A stretch of 64,000 bases of DNA from Pseudomonas benzenivorans (GTDB taxonomy: Bacteria; Pseudomonadota; Gammaproteobacteria; Pseudomonadales; Pseudomonadaceae). Every line of letters starts with the position of its first letter. The first letter of the stretch is position 1. A model generated the notes under the pieces. That model made no database searches. It saw only the letters and a program-made list of their open reading frames with translations, and was not told the DNA's origin. The position numbers and the translations under genes were made by a program. Below are positions 9,536-18,840 of the stretch, piece by piece. The DNA lies in the NCBI RefSeq assembly GCF_024397895.1, contig NZ_CP073346.1, positions 2,480,001 through 2,544,000 on the forward strand, read 5' to 3'.

Positions 9536-10642
9536 ATGGAACCTGACAGTTTTGCTTTTCGCCTCAAGGAACTGCTCGAGCTCAAGAAACTGAGCCTGCA
9601 GGCCGTGGCCAGCGCCCTGGGTATTTCCCGCACCGCCGTACACAAGTGGACCCGCGGCGGCGCCATCGACGAGGATCGCCTGCGCAGCCTGGCCGAGTTC
9701 CTCGACGTCAACTGGATCTGGCTGCGCTACGGCGAGCAGGGCCAGCACGAGGCCGACAGCGCCGAAGCCGTGGAACTGCCGATGACCGACGTACGCCGCC
9801 AGTACGCCGCCGAGATCATGGAGAGCGAGGCGCGCATGCGCCTGGCCCTGCAGAACGCGCGCATCGTCATCTGGGAATGGAACCTGCTCAGCGACGAGGT
9901 CACCTACTCGCACAACGTGGAGAAGATCTACGGCTGGCCGGTGAACCGCAACGAAGACTTCTGGCCCCATGTGGTGCCAGAGGATGCCGATGCCCTAAGG
10001 GCCGTTACCGAACAGGCCATCGCCACCGGCGAACCCTACGACATCGACTTTCGCATCATCCTGGCAAGCGGCGAGGTGCGCTGGATCTCCTCGCGTGCCA
10101 CGCCGATTCGCGACGCCCAGGGCCGGGTGCTGCGCATGACCGGCGTGAGTACCGACAGCACCGAACGCAAGATCGCCGAACAGGCCGTGCGCGACAGCGA
10201 GGAGCGCTTTCGCACCATCTTCGAACAGGCCTGCGGCGCCATGGCCTATATCGAGCTCGACGGTACCTGGCTCAAGGTCAACCAGCGCCTGTGCTCTCTC
10301 CTCGGCTACAGCAGCGAGGAACTCTGCGGCCAGCGCTTCCAGCTGCTCAGCCACGAGGACGAGCTGGCCCACAACCTGGGCTTGCTGGAGCGGCTCATCG
10401 CCGGTGAAGTGGACATGTACGAGATCGAGAAGCGCATGCGCCACCGCGACGGCCACTTCATCTGGATCCGCGCGCGCACCTCGCTGCAGCGCAACCCCAT
10501 CAGCGGCGAGGCCGAGCACCTGATCACCTTCCTCGAGGACATCACCGAGCAGCGTGCCGAGCGTGAGCGCATGCACGAGCAACTGGCTCGCTGTCAGGCG
10601 GAGCTGGCGGCGCTCAAGGACAGCCAGCGAGCCACTTCGTAG
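9536..10642 (+). CDS. HTH (XRE-like) protein with two PAS sensor domains
   Basis: A 368-residue soluble protein. Residues 1 to about 70 form an XRE/Cro-type helix-turn-helix (LQAVASALGISRTAVHKWTR). Two PAS/PAC domains follow (about 110-220 and 230-345), the first ending in the PAC-like GVSTDSTERKIAEQAV and the second in FLEDITEQRAERERMHEQ. The C terminus is a short coiled coil. There is no GGDEF, EAL, kinase or transmembrane segment, so the PAS domains probably act directly on DNA binding. ATG 9536 has GCAGG 8 bp upstream; a TATAAT box lies at 9417-9422. It sits between cntB and the transporter gene and is a good candidate regulator for both GTTAAC-box promoters. Confidence 0.75.
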   Translation: MEPDSFAFRLKELLELKKLSLQAVASALGISRTAVHKWTRGGAIDEDRLRSLAEFLDVNWIWLRYGEQGQHEADSAEAVELPMTDVRRQYAAEIMESEARMRLALQNARIVIWEWNLLSDEVTYSHNVEKIYGWPVNRNEDFWPHVVPEDADALRAVTEQAIATGEPYDIDFRIILASGEVRWISSRATPIRDAQGRVLRMTGVSTDSTERKIAEQAVRDSEERFRTIFEQACGAMAYIELDGTWLKVNQRLCSLLGYSSEELCGQRFQLLSHEDELAHNLGLLERLIAGEVDMYEIEKRMRHRDGHFIWIRARTSLQRNPISGEAEHLITFLEDITEQRAERERMHEQLARCQAELAALKDSQRATS

Positions 10643-10880
10643 CATATTTCGCACATCACGCCACCTGGAAAGTGCGCCCTCCGCGGCTGAGCACGGCCGT
10701 GTTGCAGCCCTGAAAACCCTCCACTGCGTGCCCCGCTCCACGACAGACCGGCCGATGCAACCGCACCCTGTCTGCGACCTGTGACGGTCTATTAGCGTCG
10801 TCTTCAGGCCACCGCGCACCGGCTCCTGGCTGGTTTCCGCACACCCCGAAAACATCCGATGAACGCGCGTAACTTGGGGC

Positions 10881-10941
10881 TTGCGCAGGGGATTCGTATC
10901 GGATACCGTTAACCCACGGTAGATGTTAACTATTGGTTAAC
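10881..10941 (+). promoter_or_regulatory. BCCT transporter promoter with three GTTAAC boxes
   Basis: GTTAAC occurs at 10908, 10925 and 10936, i.e. GTTAAC-N11-GTTAAC-N5-GTTAAC, exactly the layout before cntA. Upstream, TTGCGCAGG at 10881-10889 and GATACC at 10902-10907 mirror TTGCACAGG and CATACT of the cntA promoter, with 2 bp less between them. The shared design implies co-regulation of transporter and oxygenase by one protein. Confidence 0.65.
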
Positions 10942-11118
10942 GACCAATCAGGAGCTTCATTTGCGCAGGAGCGCAGCCCAGACGGGCGGCCTTTTGATGC
11001 TGTGCGCCAGGCACAGCTGCGCGCACTTCGGCACCGTTGCCTGACGGCCGAAGCGCGATATGCGCAGCCTACCGACGCACCGCACTGCAGTAGGGCCGTA
11101 CATTATAAAAAACGACCA

Positions 11119-11143
11119 CGAACGGGCATGCCTGGCCCGTTCG
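11119..11143 (+). promoter_or_regulatory. Stem-loop next to the BCCT ribosome binding site
   Basis: CGAACGGGC (11119-11127) pairs perfectly with GCCCGTTCG (11135-11143) over a 7-base loop. The ribosome binding site GCGAGGTAA begins at the foot of the stem, so the structure could influence translation. No T run follows, so it is not a terminator. Confidence 0.45.
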
Positions 11144-11158
11144 CGAGGTAACGAGTCC

Positions 11159-12814
11159 ATGAACAAAAACAACAGCCTTGCCGGCAAAGGTATCGAGCAG
11201 ACGATCTTCTGGCCCGCCGTGGTCGCCGTGCTCTGTACCAGCGTTCCCCTCATGCTGTTTCCGGAAGCCGGATCACAGATCGTCAACAACCTGTTCGCCT
11301 GGATCACCGGCACCTTCAGCTGGCTGTTTCTGCTGACCGGCGTGGCCTCCTTCGCCTTCATGGGCTGGCTGGCCTTCGGCCCCCTGGGCCGCATCAAGCT
11401 CGGCGCCCCGGAAGACGCACCCGAATTCAGCACCGGTGCCTGGATCACCATGCTGTTCTGCGCCGGCATCGGCATCTCCATCTGCGCCTGGTCGTTCGCC
11501 GAGCCGATCTACCTGCTCGATGGCCCGCCCCTGCACCTGGCCAAAGGCACCACCGCGGCCACCGAGTGGGCCGCCATGTACCCGATGTTCCACTGGGGCC
11601 TGATCCCCTGGGCCATCTACCTGCTGCCTGCCGTACCCATGGCCTACTACCTGTACGTGCGCAAGGGCAACGTGCTGCGCCTGTCCGAGGCCTGCCGCGG
11701 CGTGTTCGGCGGCCTGATCGACGGCCCCCTGGGCAAGCTGATCGACGTGATCGTGATGTTCTCCATCATCGGCGCCGTCGGCACCTCCCTGGGCCTGTCG
11801 GTACCGCTGGTATCCGCCCTGTTCCAGGAAATGTTCGGCCTCGAGCAGTCCTTCCTGCTGCAGCTCGGCGTACTCGCCCTGTGGACCCTGATGATCGCCT
11901 GGAGCGTGTGGAACGGCCTGAGCAAGGGCATCCAGACCCTGTCCAACTTCAACGGCGTGCTGGCGCTCCTGATGCTGGTGTTCGTGCTGGCAGCGGGCCC
12001 GACCCTGTACCTGATGGGCCTGTGGACCAACAGCATGGGCCTGTACCTGGACAACTTCTTCCACATCTCCACCTGGACCGACCCGGTCGAGAAGGGCGGC
12101 TTCCCCGAGGGCTGGACCGTCTTCTACTGGGCCTGGTGGGTGGCCTACGCACCGATGATGGGCCTGTTCGTCGCGCGCATTTCCCGCGGCCGCACCATCA
12201 AGGACCTGGTCCTCAATGGCGTGATCTGGGGCAGCGTCGGCTGCTGGGCGTTCTTCGCCATCTGGGGCGGCTACGCGGTGCACCTGCAGACCACCGGCGT
12301 GGTGGACCTGCTGAGCATCCTCAACAACCAGGGCATGCCGGCCATGGTGGTGGCGGTGATGAAGACCCTGCCGTTCTCCGGCCTGATCATCCCGGCCTTC
12401 ACCGTGCTGTGCTTCGTGTTCCTGGCGACCACCGTCGACTCCTCGGCCTACACCCTGGCGTCGATCAGCACCCGCGAGCTGAACGGCTATGAAGAGCCGG
12501 CGCGTGCCAACCGCATCCTCTGGGCGGTCCTGCTGGCCCTGTTCGGTGTCGGTCTGCTGGTGGTGGGTGGCCTCAAGGCCGTGCAGACCTCGACCCTGGT
12601 CGTGGCCCTGCCGATGCTGCCGGTGATGCTGATCATGGCCATCTCCCTGGTTCGCTGGGCCCGTGAGGACTTCGGCTCCGCCCTGGACAGCAAGGTCTGC
12701 AGCCTGCGCCTGAGCAATGGTCGCCACGAAGTGGTGGATCAGCTCGACGCGGCACCTGCTGCGCAAGCCGCACCGGCCACCGTGATGGCCAAGGCGCAAC
12801 CCGCCAGCAACTGA
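11159..12814 (+). CDS. BCCT family transporter, probably for carnitine
   Basis: A 551-residue, 12-helix secondary transporter of the betaine/carnitine/choline family. The signature GWTVFYWAWWVAYAP begins at residue 318, and its Trp residues form the aromatic box that binds trimethylammonium groups. The third helix reads CAGIGISICAWSFAEP instead of the GMGIG of Na+-coupled members such as BetP, as expected of the CaiT-like side of the family. ATG 11159 follows CGAGGTAACGAG. Its promoter shares three GTTAAC boxes with cntA, linking it to carnitine uptake. Choline or betaine are alternative substrates. Confidence 0.82.
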   Translation: MNKNNSLAGKGIEQTIFWPAVVAVLCTSVPLMLFPEAGSQIVNNLFAWITGTFSWLFLLTGVASFAFMGWLAFGPLGRIKLGAPEDAPEFSTGAWITMLFCAGIGISICAWSFAEPIYLLDGPPLHLAKGTTAATEWAAMYPMFHWGLIPWAIYLLPAVPMAYYLYVRKGNVLRLSEACRGVFGGLIDGPLGKLIDVIVMFSIIGAVGTSLGLSVPLVSALFQEMFGLEQSFLLQLGVLALWTLMIAWSVWNGLSKGIQTLSNFNGVLALLMLVFVLAAGPTLYLMGLWTNSMGLYLDNFFHISTWTDPVEKGGFPEGWTVFYWAWWVAYAPMMGLFVARISRGRTIKDLVLNGVIWGSVGCWAFFAIWGGYAVHLQTTGVVDLLSILNNQGMPAMVVAVMKTLPFSGLIIPAFTVLCFVFLATTVDSSAYTLASISTRELNGYEEPARANRILWAVLLALFGVGLLVVGGLKAVQTSTLVVALPMLPVMLIMAISLVRWAREDFGSALDSKVCSLRLSNGRHEVVDQLDAAPAAQAAPATVMAKAQPASN

Positions 12815-12828
12815 TACCGCGTTGAAAA

Positions 12829-12857
12829 CGGACGCCTGCCCCAGTGGCAGGCGTCCG
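12829..12857. terminator. Hairpin terminator between the convergent BCCT and MocR genes
   Basis: Perfect 12-bp stem (CGGACGCCTGCC with GGCAGGCGTCCG) and a 5-base loop. AAAA lies directly before it on the plus strand, so the T run is on the minus strand and serves the MocR gene best; the BCCT transcript would end here less efficiently. Confidence 0.65.
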
Positions 12858-12994
12858 CCTTACCGAGCCACCGATTCCCCCGCTTCGCGCTTCTCCCTCC
12901 GCCGTAAACCGCCCTCCTTCCCCAGTCGATTTCGCACACAGCATCGCGCTGCCTGGCTGCGCCCAGACTCTGGCGCACGTCGCAGTGGAGTCCG

Positions 12995-14461
12995 CTACAG
13001 CTTCCAGGCCTGACGCAACGCCTGCAGGGCCTCGGCGATGCGCGCCTCGGGCACCGCGGCGAACCCCAGCACCAGCCCGGCACGCCAGTCTGCGGGCGTC
13101 TCGCTGCCTTCCAGCCAATAGTCGCTGAGCCCGTTCAGCTCGACCCCGACCGCCGCGGCGCTGGCGATCAGCTGGCGTTCGCGGGCCAGGCTGTCCACCC
13201 GCACGCACAGGTGCAACCCCGCTTCCACCCGGGGCAGCGGCGCGCAGCCCGGCACCGGCTGCGGCCAGCCGGCCAGCAGGGCGTCGCGGCGGCTGCGCGC
13301 GGCACCGCGCATGCGCCGGATATGCCGCTGGAAGTGGCCGGCGGCGATGAACTCGGCCATCACCGCCTGGCTGCCGATATCCGAGTGGCGCATGTCCAGG
13401 GCGCGGCGGCGGGCGAAGGCCTCGGCCAGGCCGGCCGGCAGCAGCAGGTAGCCCAGGCGCAGCGCCGGGAAGGCGATCTTGCAGAAGGTGCCGACATAGA
13501 GCACCCGGCCGCGTCGGTCCAGCGCCGCCAGGGGCGCCAGCGGCGTGCCGCTGTAGCGGTACTCGCCGTCGTAGTCGTCCTCGACTATCCAGGCGTCCTG
13601 GCGCTCGGCCCAGTCCAGCAGCTCCAGACGCCGCGCCAGGGACAGGGTGACCCCGGTGGGGTACTGGTGCGAGGGCGTGACGTAGGCCAGGCGGCAGCGC
13701 CCCGCCCGCTCCAGCGCCGCCGTGTCCAGCCCCTCGGCGTCCACCGCGATGCCTTTTAACTCGCCGCCGGCCAGGGCGAAGGCATGGCCGGCGGCGCGGT
13801 AGCCGGGGTTCTCGATGGCCACCCGGTCGCCCGCCTCGACCAGCAGCTGGGCGCACAGGCTGATGGCCTGCTGGGCGCCGCAGGTGACGACGATCTGCGC
13901 CGGGTCGCAGTGCAGGCCGCGGCTGTGGCGCAGGTAGGCGGCGATCAGTTCGCGCAGCTGCGCATCGCCGGCCGGGTCGCCATAGCCCAGGCGCGCCGCC
14001 GATGGCTTACGCCAGAAGCGCGCGCTGAGGCGGGCCCAGGTCTCGAAGGGAAACAGGTCGAAGGCCGGCACACCGACCCGGAACGCCCGCGGCGCGCCCT
14101 CCAGCGGCTCGCCCAGGTGATGCCGCTGCAGGCGCTGCAGGGCCTGGCTCGGCGGCGCGGCGCTGCCGGGTGCGGGCGGCGGACGCACCACCGCGCTCAG
14201 CGCGGCGACATAGGTGCCGGCACCTACGCGGCCCTCCACATAACCTTCGGCATACAGCTGGTCGAAGGCCCGGGTCACGGTGTTGCGGGCGATACCCAGC
14301 AGCTGCGCCAACTCGCGGCTGGCCGGCAGCCGCGCGCCGCTGGCCAGGCGCCCGTCGAGAATGCGCTCGCGCAGCGCCTGGTACAGCTGGCGCGCCAGCC
14401 CCTGGGCCGGATCGAGGCGCAGGCCGGAGAGGTCGACGGGCATAAGCGCAGGCGCTGACAT
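12995..14461 (-). CDS. MocR/PdxR-type regulator (GntR HTH fused to aminotransferase-like domain)
   Basis: A 488-residue fusion. The N-terminal GntR winged helix (residues about 15-85, with ASRELAQLLGIARNTVTRAF) precedes a fold-type-I aminotransferase domain that should bind pyridoxal phosphate (ENPGYRAAGHAF, EDDYDGEYRYSGTPL, YVGTFCKIAFPALRLGY with the Schiff-base Lys in TFCK). ATG 14461 has TGGAG 8 bp upstream. It is divergent from paiB over 89 bp and likely regulates the paiB-GNAT genes. MocR proteins sense PLP alone or with an amino compound. Confidence 0.88.
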   Translation of the reverse strand: MSAPALMPVDLSGLRLDPAQGLARQLYQALRERILDGRLASGARLPASRELAQLLGIARNTVTRAFDQLYAEGYVEGRVGAGTYVAALSAVVRPPPAPGSAAPPSQALQRLQRHHLGEPLEGAPRAFRVGVPAFDLFPFETWARLSARFWRKPSAARLGYGDPAGDAQLRELIAAYLRHSRGLHCDPAQIVVTCGAQQAISLCAQLLVEAGDRVAIENPGYRAAGHAFALAGGELKGIAVDAEGLDTAALERAGRCRLAYVTPSHQYPTGVTLSLARRLELLDWAERQDAWIVEDDYDGEYRYSGTPLAPLAALDRRGRVLYVGTFCKIAFPALRLGYLLLPAGLAEAFARRRALDMRHSDIGSQAVMAEFIAAGHFQRHIRRMRGAARSRRDALLAGWPQPVPGCAPLPRVEAGLHLCVRVDSLARERQLIASAAAVGVELNGLSDYWLEGSETPADWRAGLVLGFAAVPEARIAEALQALRQAWKL

Positions 14462-14550
14462 GAATTGGCTCCAGCAAAGTCGCAGTAAGTGGATCTTACA
14501 ACAGGCCAATATCCTGCCTAGCATGGCGTCATCACCTCAGGAGACTCGCC

Positions 14551-15195
14551 ATGTACCGCCCCGCCGCCTTTCGCCAGGACGACCTGGCCGCATTGCACCA
14601 GGAAATCGCCGCCTGTGGCCTGGCCACGGTCGTCAGCCAAGGCTCGGCCGGCCTGCAGGCCAGCCATCTGCCCTTGCTGCTGGCTCCCGAGGAAGGCGAG
14701 TTCGGCACCCTCTACGGCCACTTCGCCCGGGCCAATCCGCACTGGCAGGCGCTGACGGGCGAGAACCAGACCCTGGTGATCTGCAATGGCCCGGACGCCT
14801 ACGTCACCCCCGCCTGGTACGCGGGCAAGGCCGAGCACGGCAAGGTGGTGCCGACCTGGAACTACATCGCCGTGCACGCCCACGGCCGCGCCGAGGTGTT
14901 CGACGAGCCCGAGCGCCTGCTGCAACTGGTCAGCCGCCTCAGCGAGCGCCACGAGGCAGGCCGCGCCCGGCCCTGGTCGGTGAGCGACGCGCCGCGCGAG
15001 TACATCGACAGCATGCTGCGCGCCATCGTCGGCTTCGCCTTGCCGATCCAGCGCCTGGAAGGCCAGTGGAAGCTCAGCCAGAACCGCAGCGCCGCCGACC
15101 GGGCCAGCGTGCACGAAGGCCTGCAGGCCAGCGCCGCCGACCGCGATCGCGCCCTAGCCGCGCGCATGGGCACCACTCACAGCGCCGGGGAATAG
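14551..15195 (+). CDS. paiB: PaiB family FMN-binding negative regulator
   Basis: A 214-residue protein with the PaiB/FMN-binding split-barrel pattern: MYRPAAFRQDD at the start, LLLAPEEGEFGTLYGHFARANPHW, and VPTWNYIAVHAHGRAEV. PaiB of Bacillus subtilis is a negative regulator of sporulation and protease genes encoded with the PaiA acetyltransferase; here too an acetyltransferase follows, 2 bp after the stop. A direct regulatory role in Pseudomonas is not established; it may be a flavin-dependent enzyme. It is first in a paiB-GNAT-GNAT operon divergent from a MocR regulator. Confidence 0.85.
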   Translation: MYRPAAFRQDDLAALHQEIAACGLATVVSQGSAGLQASHLPLLLAPEEGEFGTLYGHFARANPHWQALTGENQTLVICNGPDAYVTPAWYAGKAEHGKVVPTWNYIAVHAHGRAEVFDEPERLLQLVSRLSERHEAGRARPWSVSDAPREYIDSMLRAIVGFALPIQRLEGQWKLSQNRSAADRASVHEGLQASAADRDRALAARMGTTHSAGE

Positions 15196-15197
15196 CC

Positions 15198-15641
15198 ATG
15201 GCCATCGAGATTCGCCCGGTCAGCGCCGCCGACCACGCCGCCTGGCTGTCGCTGTGGCAGGGCTACCTGGACTTCTATCGCACCGCGCTGCCCGCCGAGG
15301 TCAGCGCCGCGACCTGGCAGCGCTTCCTCGACCCCGCCGAGCCGACCCATGCCGCCCTGGCCTGGCGCGACGATACGGCGGTGGGCCTGGTGCAGTGGAT
15401 CTTCCACCGCTCCAACTGGTCGCTGGAAAACAGCTGCTACCTGCAGGACCTGTTCGTCGCCGCCGACACCCGCGGCGCCGGCATCGGCCGGTTGCTGATC
15501 GGGCATGTCTACACCCAGGCCCGCGCCACCGGCGCCACCCGGGTGCACTGGCTGACTCACGAAAGCAACGACAATGCCATGCTGCTGTACGGGCGCATCG
15601 CCGAGCGCTCGGGCTTTGTCCAATACCGCAAGAGCCTGTAA
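15198..15641 (+). CDS. GNAT family N-acetyltransferase (paralog of the gene at 19937)
   Basis: A 147-residue single-domain acetyltransferase. The acetyl-CoA-binding motif A is RGAGIGRLLIGHVY, following LQDLFVAADT; motif B is near MLLYGRIAERSGF. ATG 15198 follows the paiB stop by 2 bp, so translation is probably coupled. It is about two-thirds identical over its length, without gaps, to the acetyltransferase at 19937-20392, so one arose from the other by duplication. The substrate is unknown; PaiA-type enzymes acetylate polyamines. Confidence 0.88.
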   Translation: MAIEIRPVSAADHAAWLSLWQGYLDFYRTALPAEVSAATWQRFLDPAEPTHAALAWRDDTAVGLVQWIFHRSNWSLENSCYLQDLFVAADTRGAGIGRLLIGHVYTQARATGATRVHWLTHESNDNAMLLYGRIAERSGFVQYRKSL

Positions 15642-15653
15642 GGGAGCCTCGCC

Positions 15654-16349
15654 ATGACCCGCGCCGACTTGACCGACTGGCAGCCCTGCCCTGTGCCGCA
15701 GCGCGCCCCGCTGCAGGGCCGCTATGTGCGACTCGAAGCGCTGCAGCTCGCGGCCCACGGCGAGGACCTGTGGTGGGCCCTGCAGGGGCCGGAGGCCGAT
15801 CCGCAGCTGTGGGACTACCTGCCCTACGGCCCCTTCGCCGAGCGGCCGGCCTTCGATGCCTGGATGGCGGCCAACGCCGCCAGCACCGACCCGCTGTTCT
15901 TCGCCGTGGTCGAACTGACCAGCCGACGCGCCGTCGGCCTGCTGAGTTTCTTGCGTATGGCACCCAAGGACGGCTGCATCGAGATCGGCCATATCGCCTT
16001 CGGCCGCGTCATGCAGCGCTCGCCGGCCTCCACCGAGGCGGTCTACCTGCTGGCCGAGCTGGCCATGGAGACGCTTGGCTACCGCCGCCTCGAATGGAAG
16101 TGCAACGCCCTGAATGCCCGCTCCATGCGCGCCGCCGAGCGCCTGGGCTTCGTCCACGAAGGCACCTTCCGCCAGCATATGGTGGTCAAGGGGCGCAACC
16201 GCGACAGCGCCTGGTTCGCCCTCCTCGACCACGACTGGCCGGCCTGCCGCGCGGCCTTCACGCGCTGGCTGGCGCCCGACAACTTCGATGCCCAGGGCCG
16301 CCAGCGGCGCACGCTGGAGCAGCTGCGCGAAGACACTGCGCGGGCCTGA
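15654..16349 (+). CDS. GNAT family N-acetyltransferase, RimJ/RimL type
   Basis: A 231-residue acetyltransferase of the RimJ/RimL group (COG1670). GCIEIGHIAFGRVMQRSPA and MRAAERLGFVHEGTFRQHMV are the typical conserved segments, with the substrate side beginning GRYVRLEALQ. It starts 12 bp after the previous GNAT gene, third in the paiB operon. Members acetylate protein N termini or small amines; the target here is unknown. Its stop is 6 bp from the end of the convergent XRE regulator gene. Confidence 0.87.
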   Translation: MTRADLTDWQPCPVPQRAPLQGRYVRLEALQLAAHGEDLWWALQGPEADPQLWDYLPYGPFAERPAFDAWMAANAASTDPLFFAVVELTSRRAVGLLSFLRMAPKDGCIEIGHIAFGRVMQRSPASTEAVYLLAELAMETLGYRRLEWKCNALNARSMRAAERLGFVHEGTFRQHMVVKGRNRDSAWFALLDHDWPACRAAFTRWLAPDNFDAQGRQRRTLEQLREDTARA

Positions 16350-16355
16350 GCCCGC

Positions 16356-17174
16356 TCACTCGATCTCGAACAGGCCATCGCGCAGATGCGCGGCGCCCAG
16401 GCGCTGGCGCACCTCGGCATCGATGCGCGGATCGTCAGGGGCATAGAGCATCACCTGGCGGTAGGCGTTGACCCGGTTCACCTCGGCTCCGAGAAACTCC
16501 CAGACCACCCGGGTGCAGGCCGGGGTGCGCCGGTCGCCGCTGGAGACCCCGGTCTTCAGGCCGTTGAGGCGGGTGATGCGGCTCTTGAAGCTGGGGATCA
16601 GGATGGTCTGGCTCATCTCGTTGCCGGTCAGCGACTCGTAGTCGATCAGGAACAGGCGGTCCTGCAGGTAGAACGCCGCGCCCAGGTAGCGACAGCGCAC
16701 CGAATCGTCGGCCTCGGGGCCCGGCCCATGGGGGCGGCCCTGGCGCTCCTGGCGCTCGAACAGGTAGCTGCCGCGCTCCTCGCGCAGCTGCACCAGCGAC
16801 ACCAGGATCTGCCCCGGCACCGACATGCAGTTGGCGTACTCCAGGTAGTAGCCGCAGTAGCGCGACAGGCTGCTGGCGTGCTCGCGCAGCGGCTGCAGCA
16901 GTTCGAGCAGCGGGTCGCCGGCCGCTGCGCGCTCCTGCGCGCCGCTGCGCGCGCCGATCAGGCCGGCGAACTGCTCCGCCGGCAGGCCCAGCTCGTAGTC
17001 CTCGACGCCGAAGAAGTCGCAGATGCGCTTGAGGTTGTAGGCCGTCGGCCGGCTCTGCCCGCTCAGGTACTTGTTGAACTGGGCGCGGTTGATCGCCAGC
17101 TGGCGGCAGACCTCGGCGATCGAGCGGTAGTGACTGCAGAGCAGCTTGAGGTTGGGGCTGAAGTGATCGGACAT
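16356..17174 (-). CDS. XRE family transcriptional regulator with C-terminal sensor-like region
   Basis: A 272-residue protein. Residues about 5-65 form a Cro/C1-type HTH (CRQLAINRAQFNKYLSGQSR, then ICDFFGVEDYELGLP). The remaining 200 residues resemble no enzyme I recognise but are typical of long XRE regulators in proteobacteria. The start at 17174 (M-S-D-H-F-S-P) is chosen because GGCAGG lies upstream and the next in-frame start adds an atypical leader. It is divergent from the AGCS symporter over 157 bp and may control it. Confidence 0.8.
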   Translation of the reverse strand: MSDHFSPNLKLLCSHYRSIAEVCRQLAINRAQFNKYLSGQSRPTAYNLKRICDFFGVEDYELGLPAEQFAGLIGARSGAQERAAAGDPLLELLQPLREHASSLSRYCGYYLEYANCMSVPGQILVSLVQLREERGSYLFERQERQGRPHGPGPEADDSVRCRYLGAAFYLQDRLFLIDYESLTGNEMSQTILIPSFKSRITRLNGLKTGVSSGDRRTPACTRVVWEFLGAEVNRVNAYRQVMLYAPDDPRIDAEVRQRLGAAHLRDGLFEIE

Positions 17175-17331
17175 GGGGCCTGCCGGGAGTGATGCGAGCG
17201 GCGCGACTATAGCATCGACTCGCATCAGGTCGCCGCAGCCCGCGAAATTGCCCGCGGCGCGCCTTTACCCAACCATGCCCCGGTCACCCGCTGGCGTGGC
17301 GTCCCCGGATAACTACAAGAGAGACTCTCTC

Positions 17332-18777
<1,446 letters not shown>

Positions 18778-18795
18778 TCGGCCAGGGACGTGATA

Positions 18796-18822
18796 CAACA
18801 GGGGCCGACACGGCCCCTGTTG
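18796..18822 (+). terminator. Terminator-like hairpin between AGCS symporter and asparaginase
   Basis: Perfect 12-bp stem (CAACAGGGGCCG with CGGCCCCTGTTG), 3-base loop, then CTTATT. The asparaginase ribosome binding site (TTGAGGAG) begins 5 bp later. It can end the symporter transcript, or act as an attenuator for asparaginase. Confidence 0.6.
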
Positions 18823-18840
18823 CTTATTGAGGAGACGCCA

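Larger units (their letters stand above)
10643..11158 (+). other. 516-bp intergenic region upstream of the BCCT transporter gene
   Basis: No convincing gene. It holds the GTTAAC triple-box promoter (10881-10941), then about 240 bp of apparent leader that ends with a stem-loop beside the transporter ribosome binding site (11119-11143). The first 230 bp after the HTH-PAS gene show no clear terminator. Confidence 0.6.

Noticed and set aside
10997..11044. Possible 15-residue leader peptide in the BCCT leader
   Set aside because: The ATG lacks a ribosome binding site and the peptide has no run of regulatory codons; not supported.
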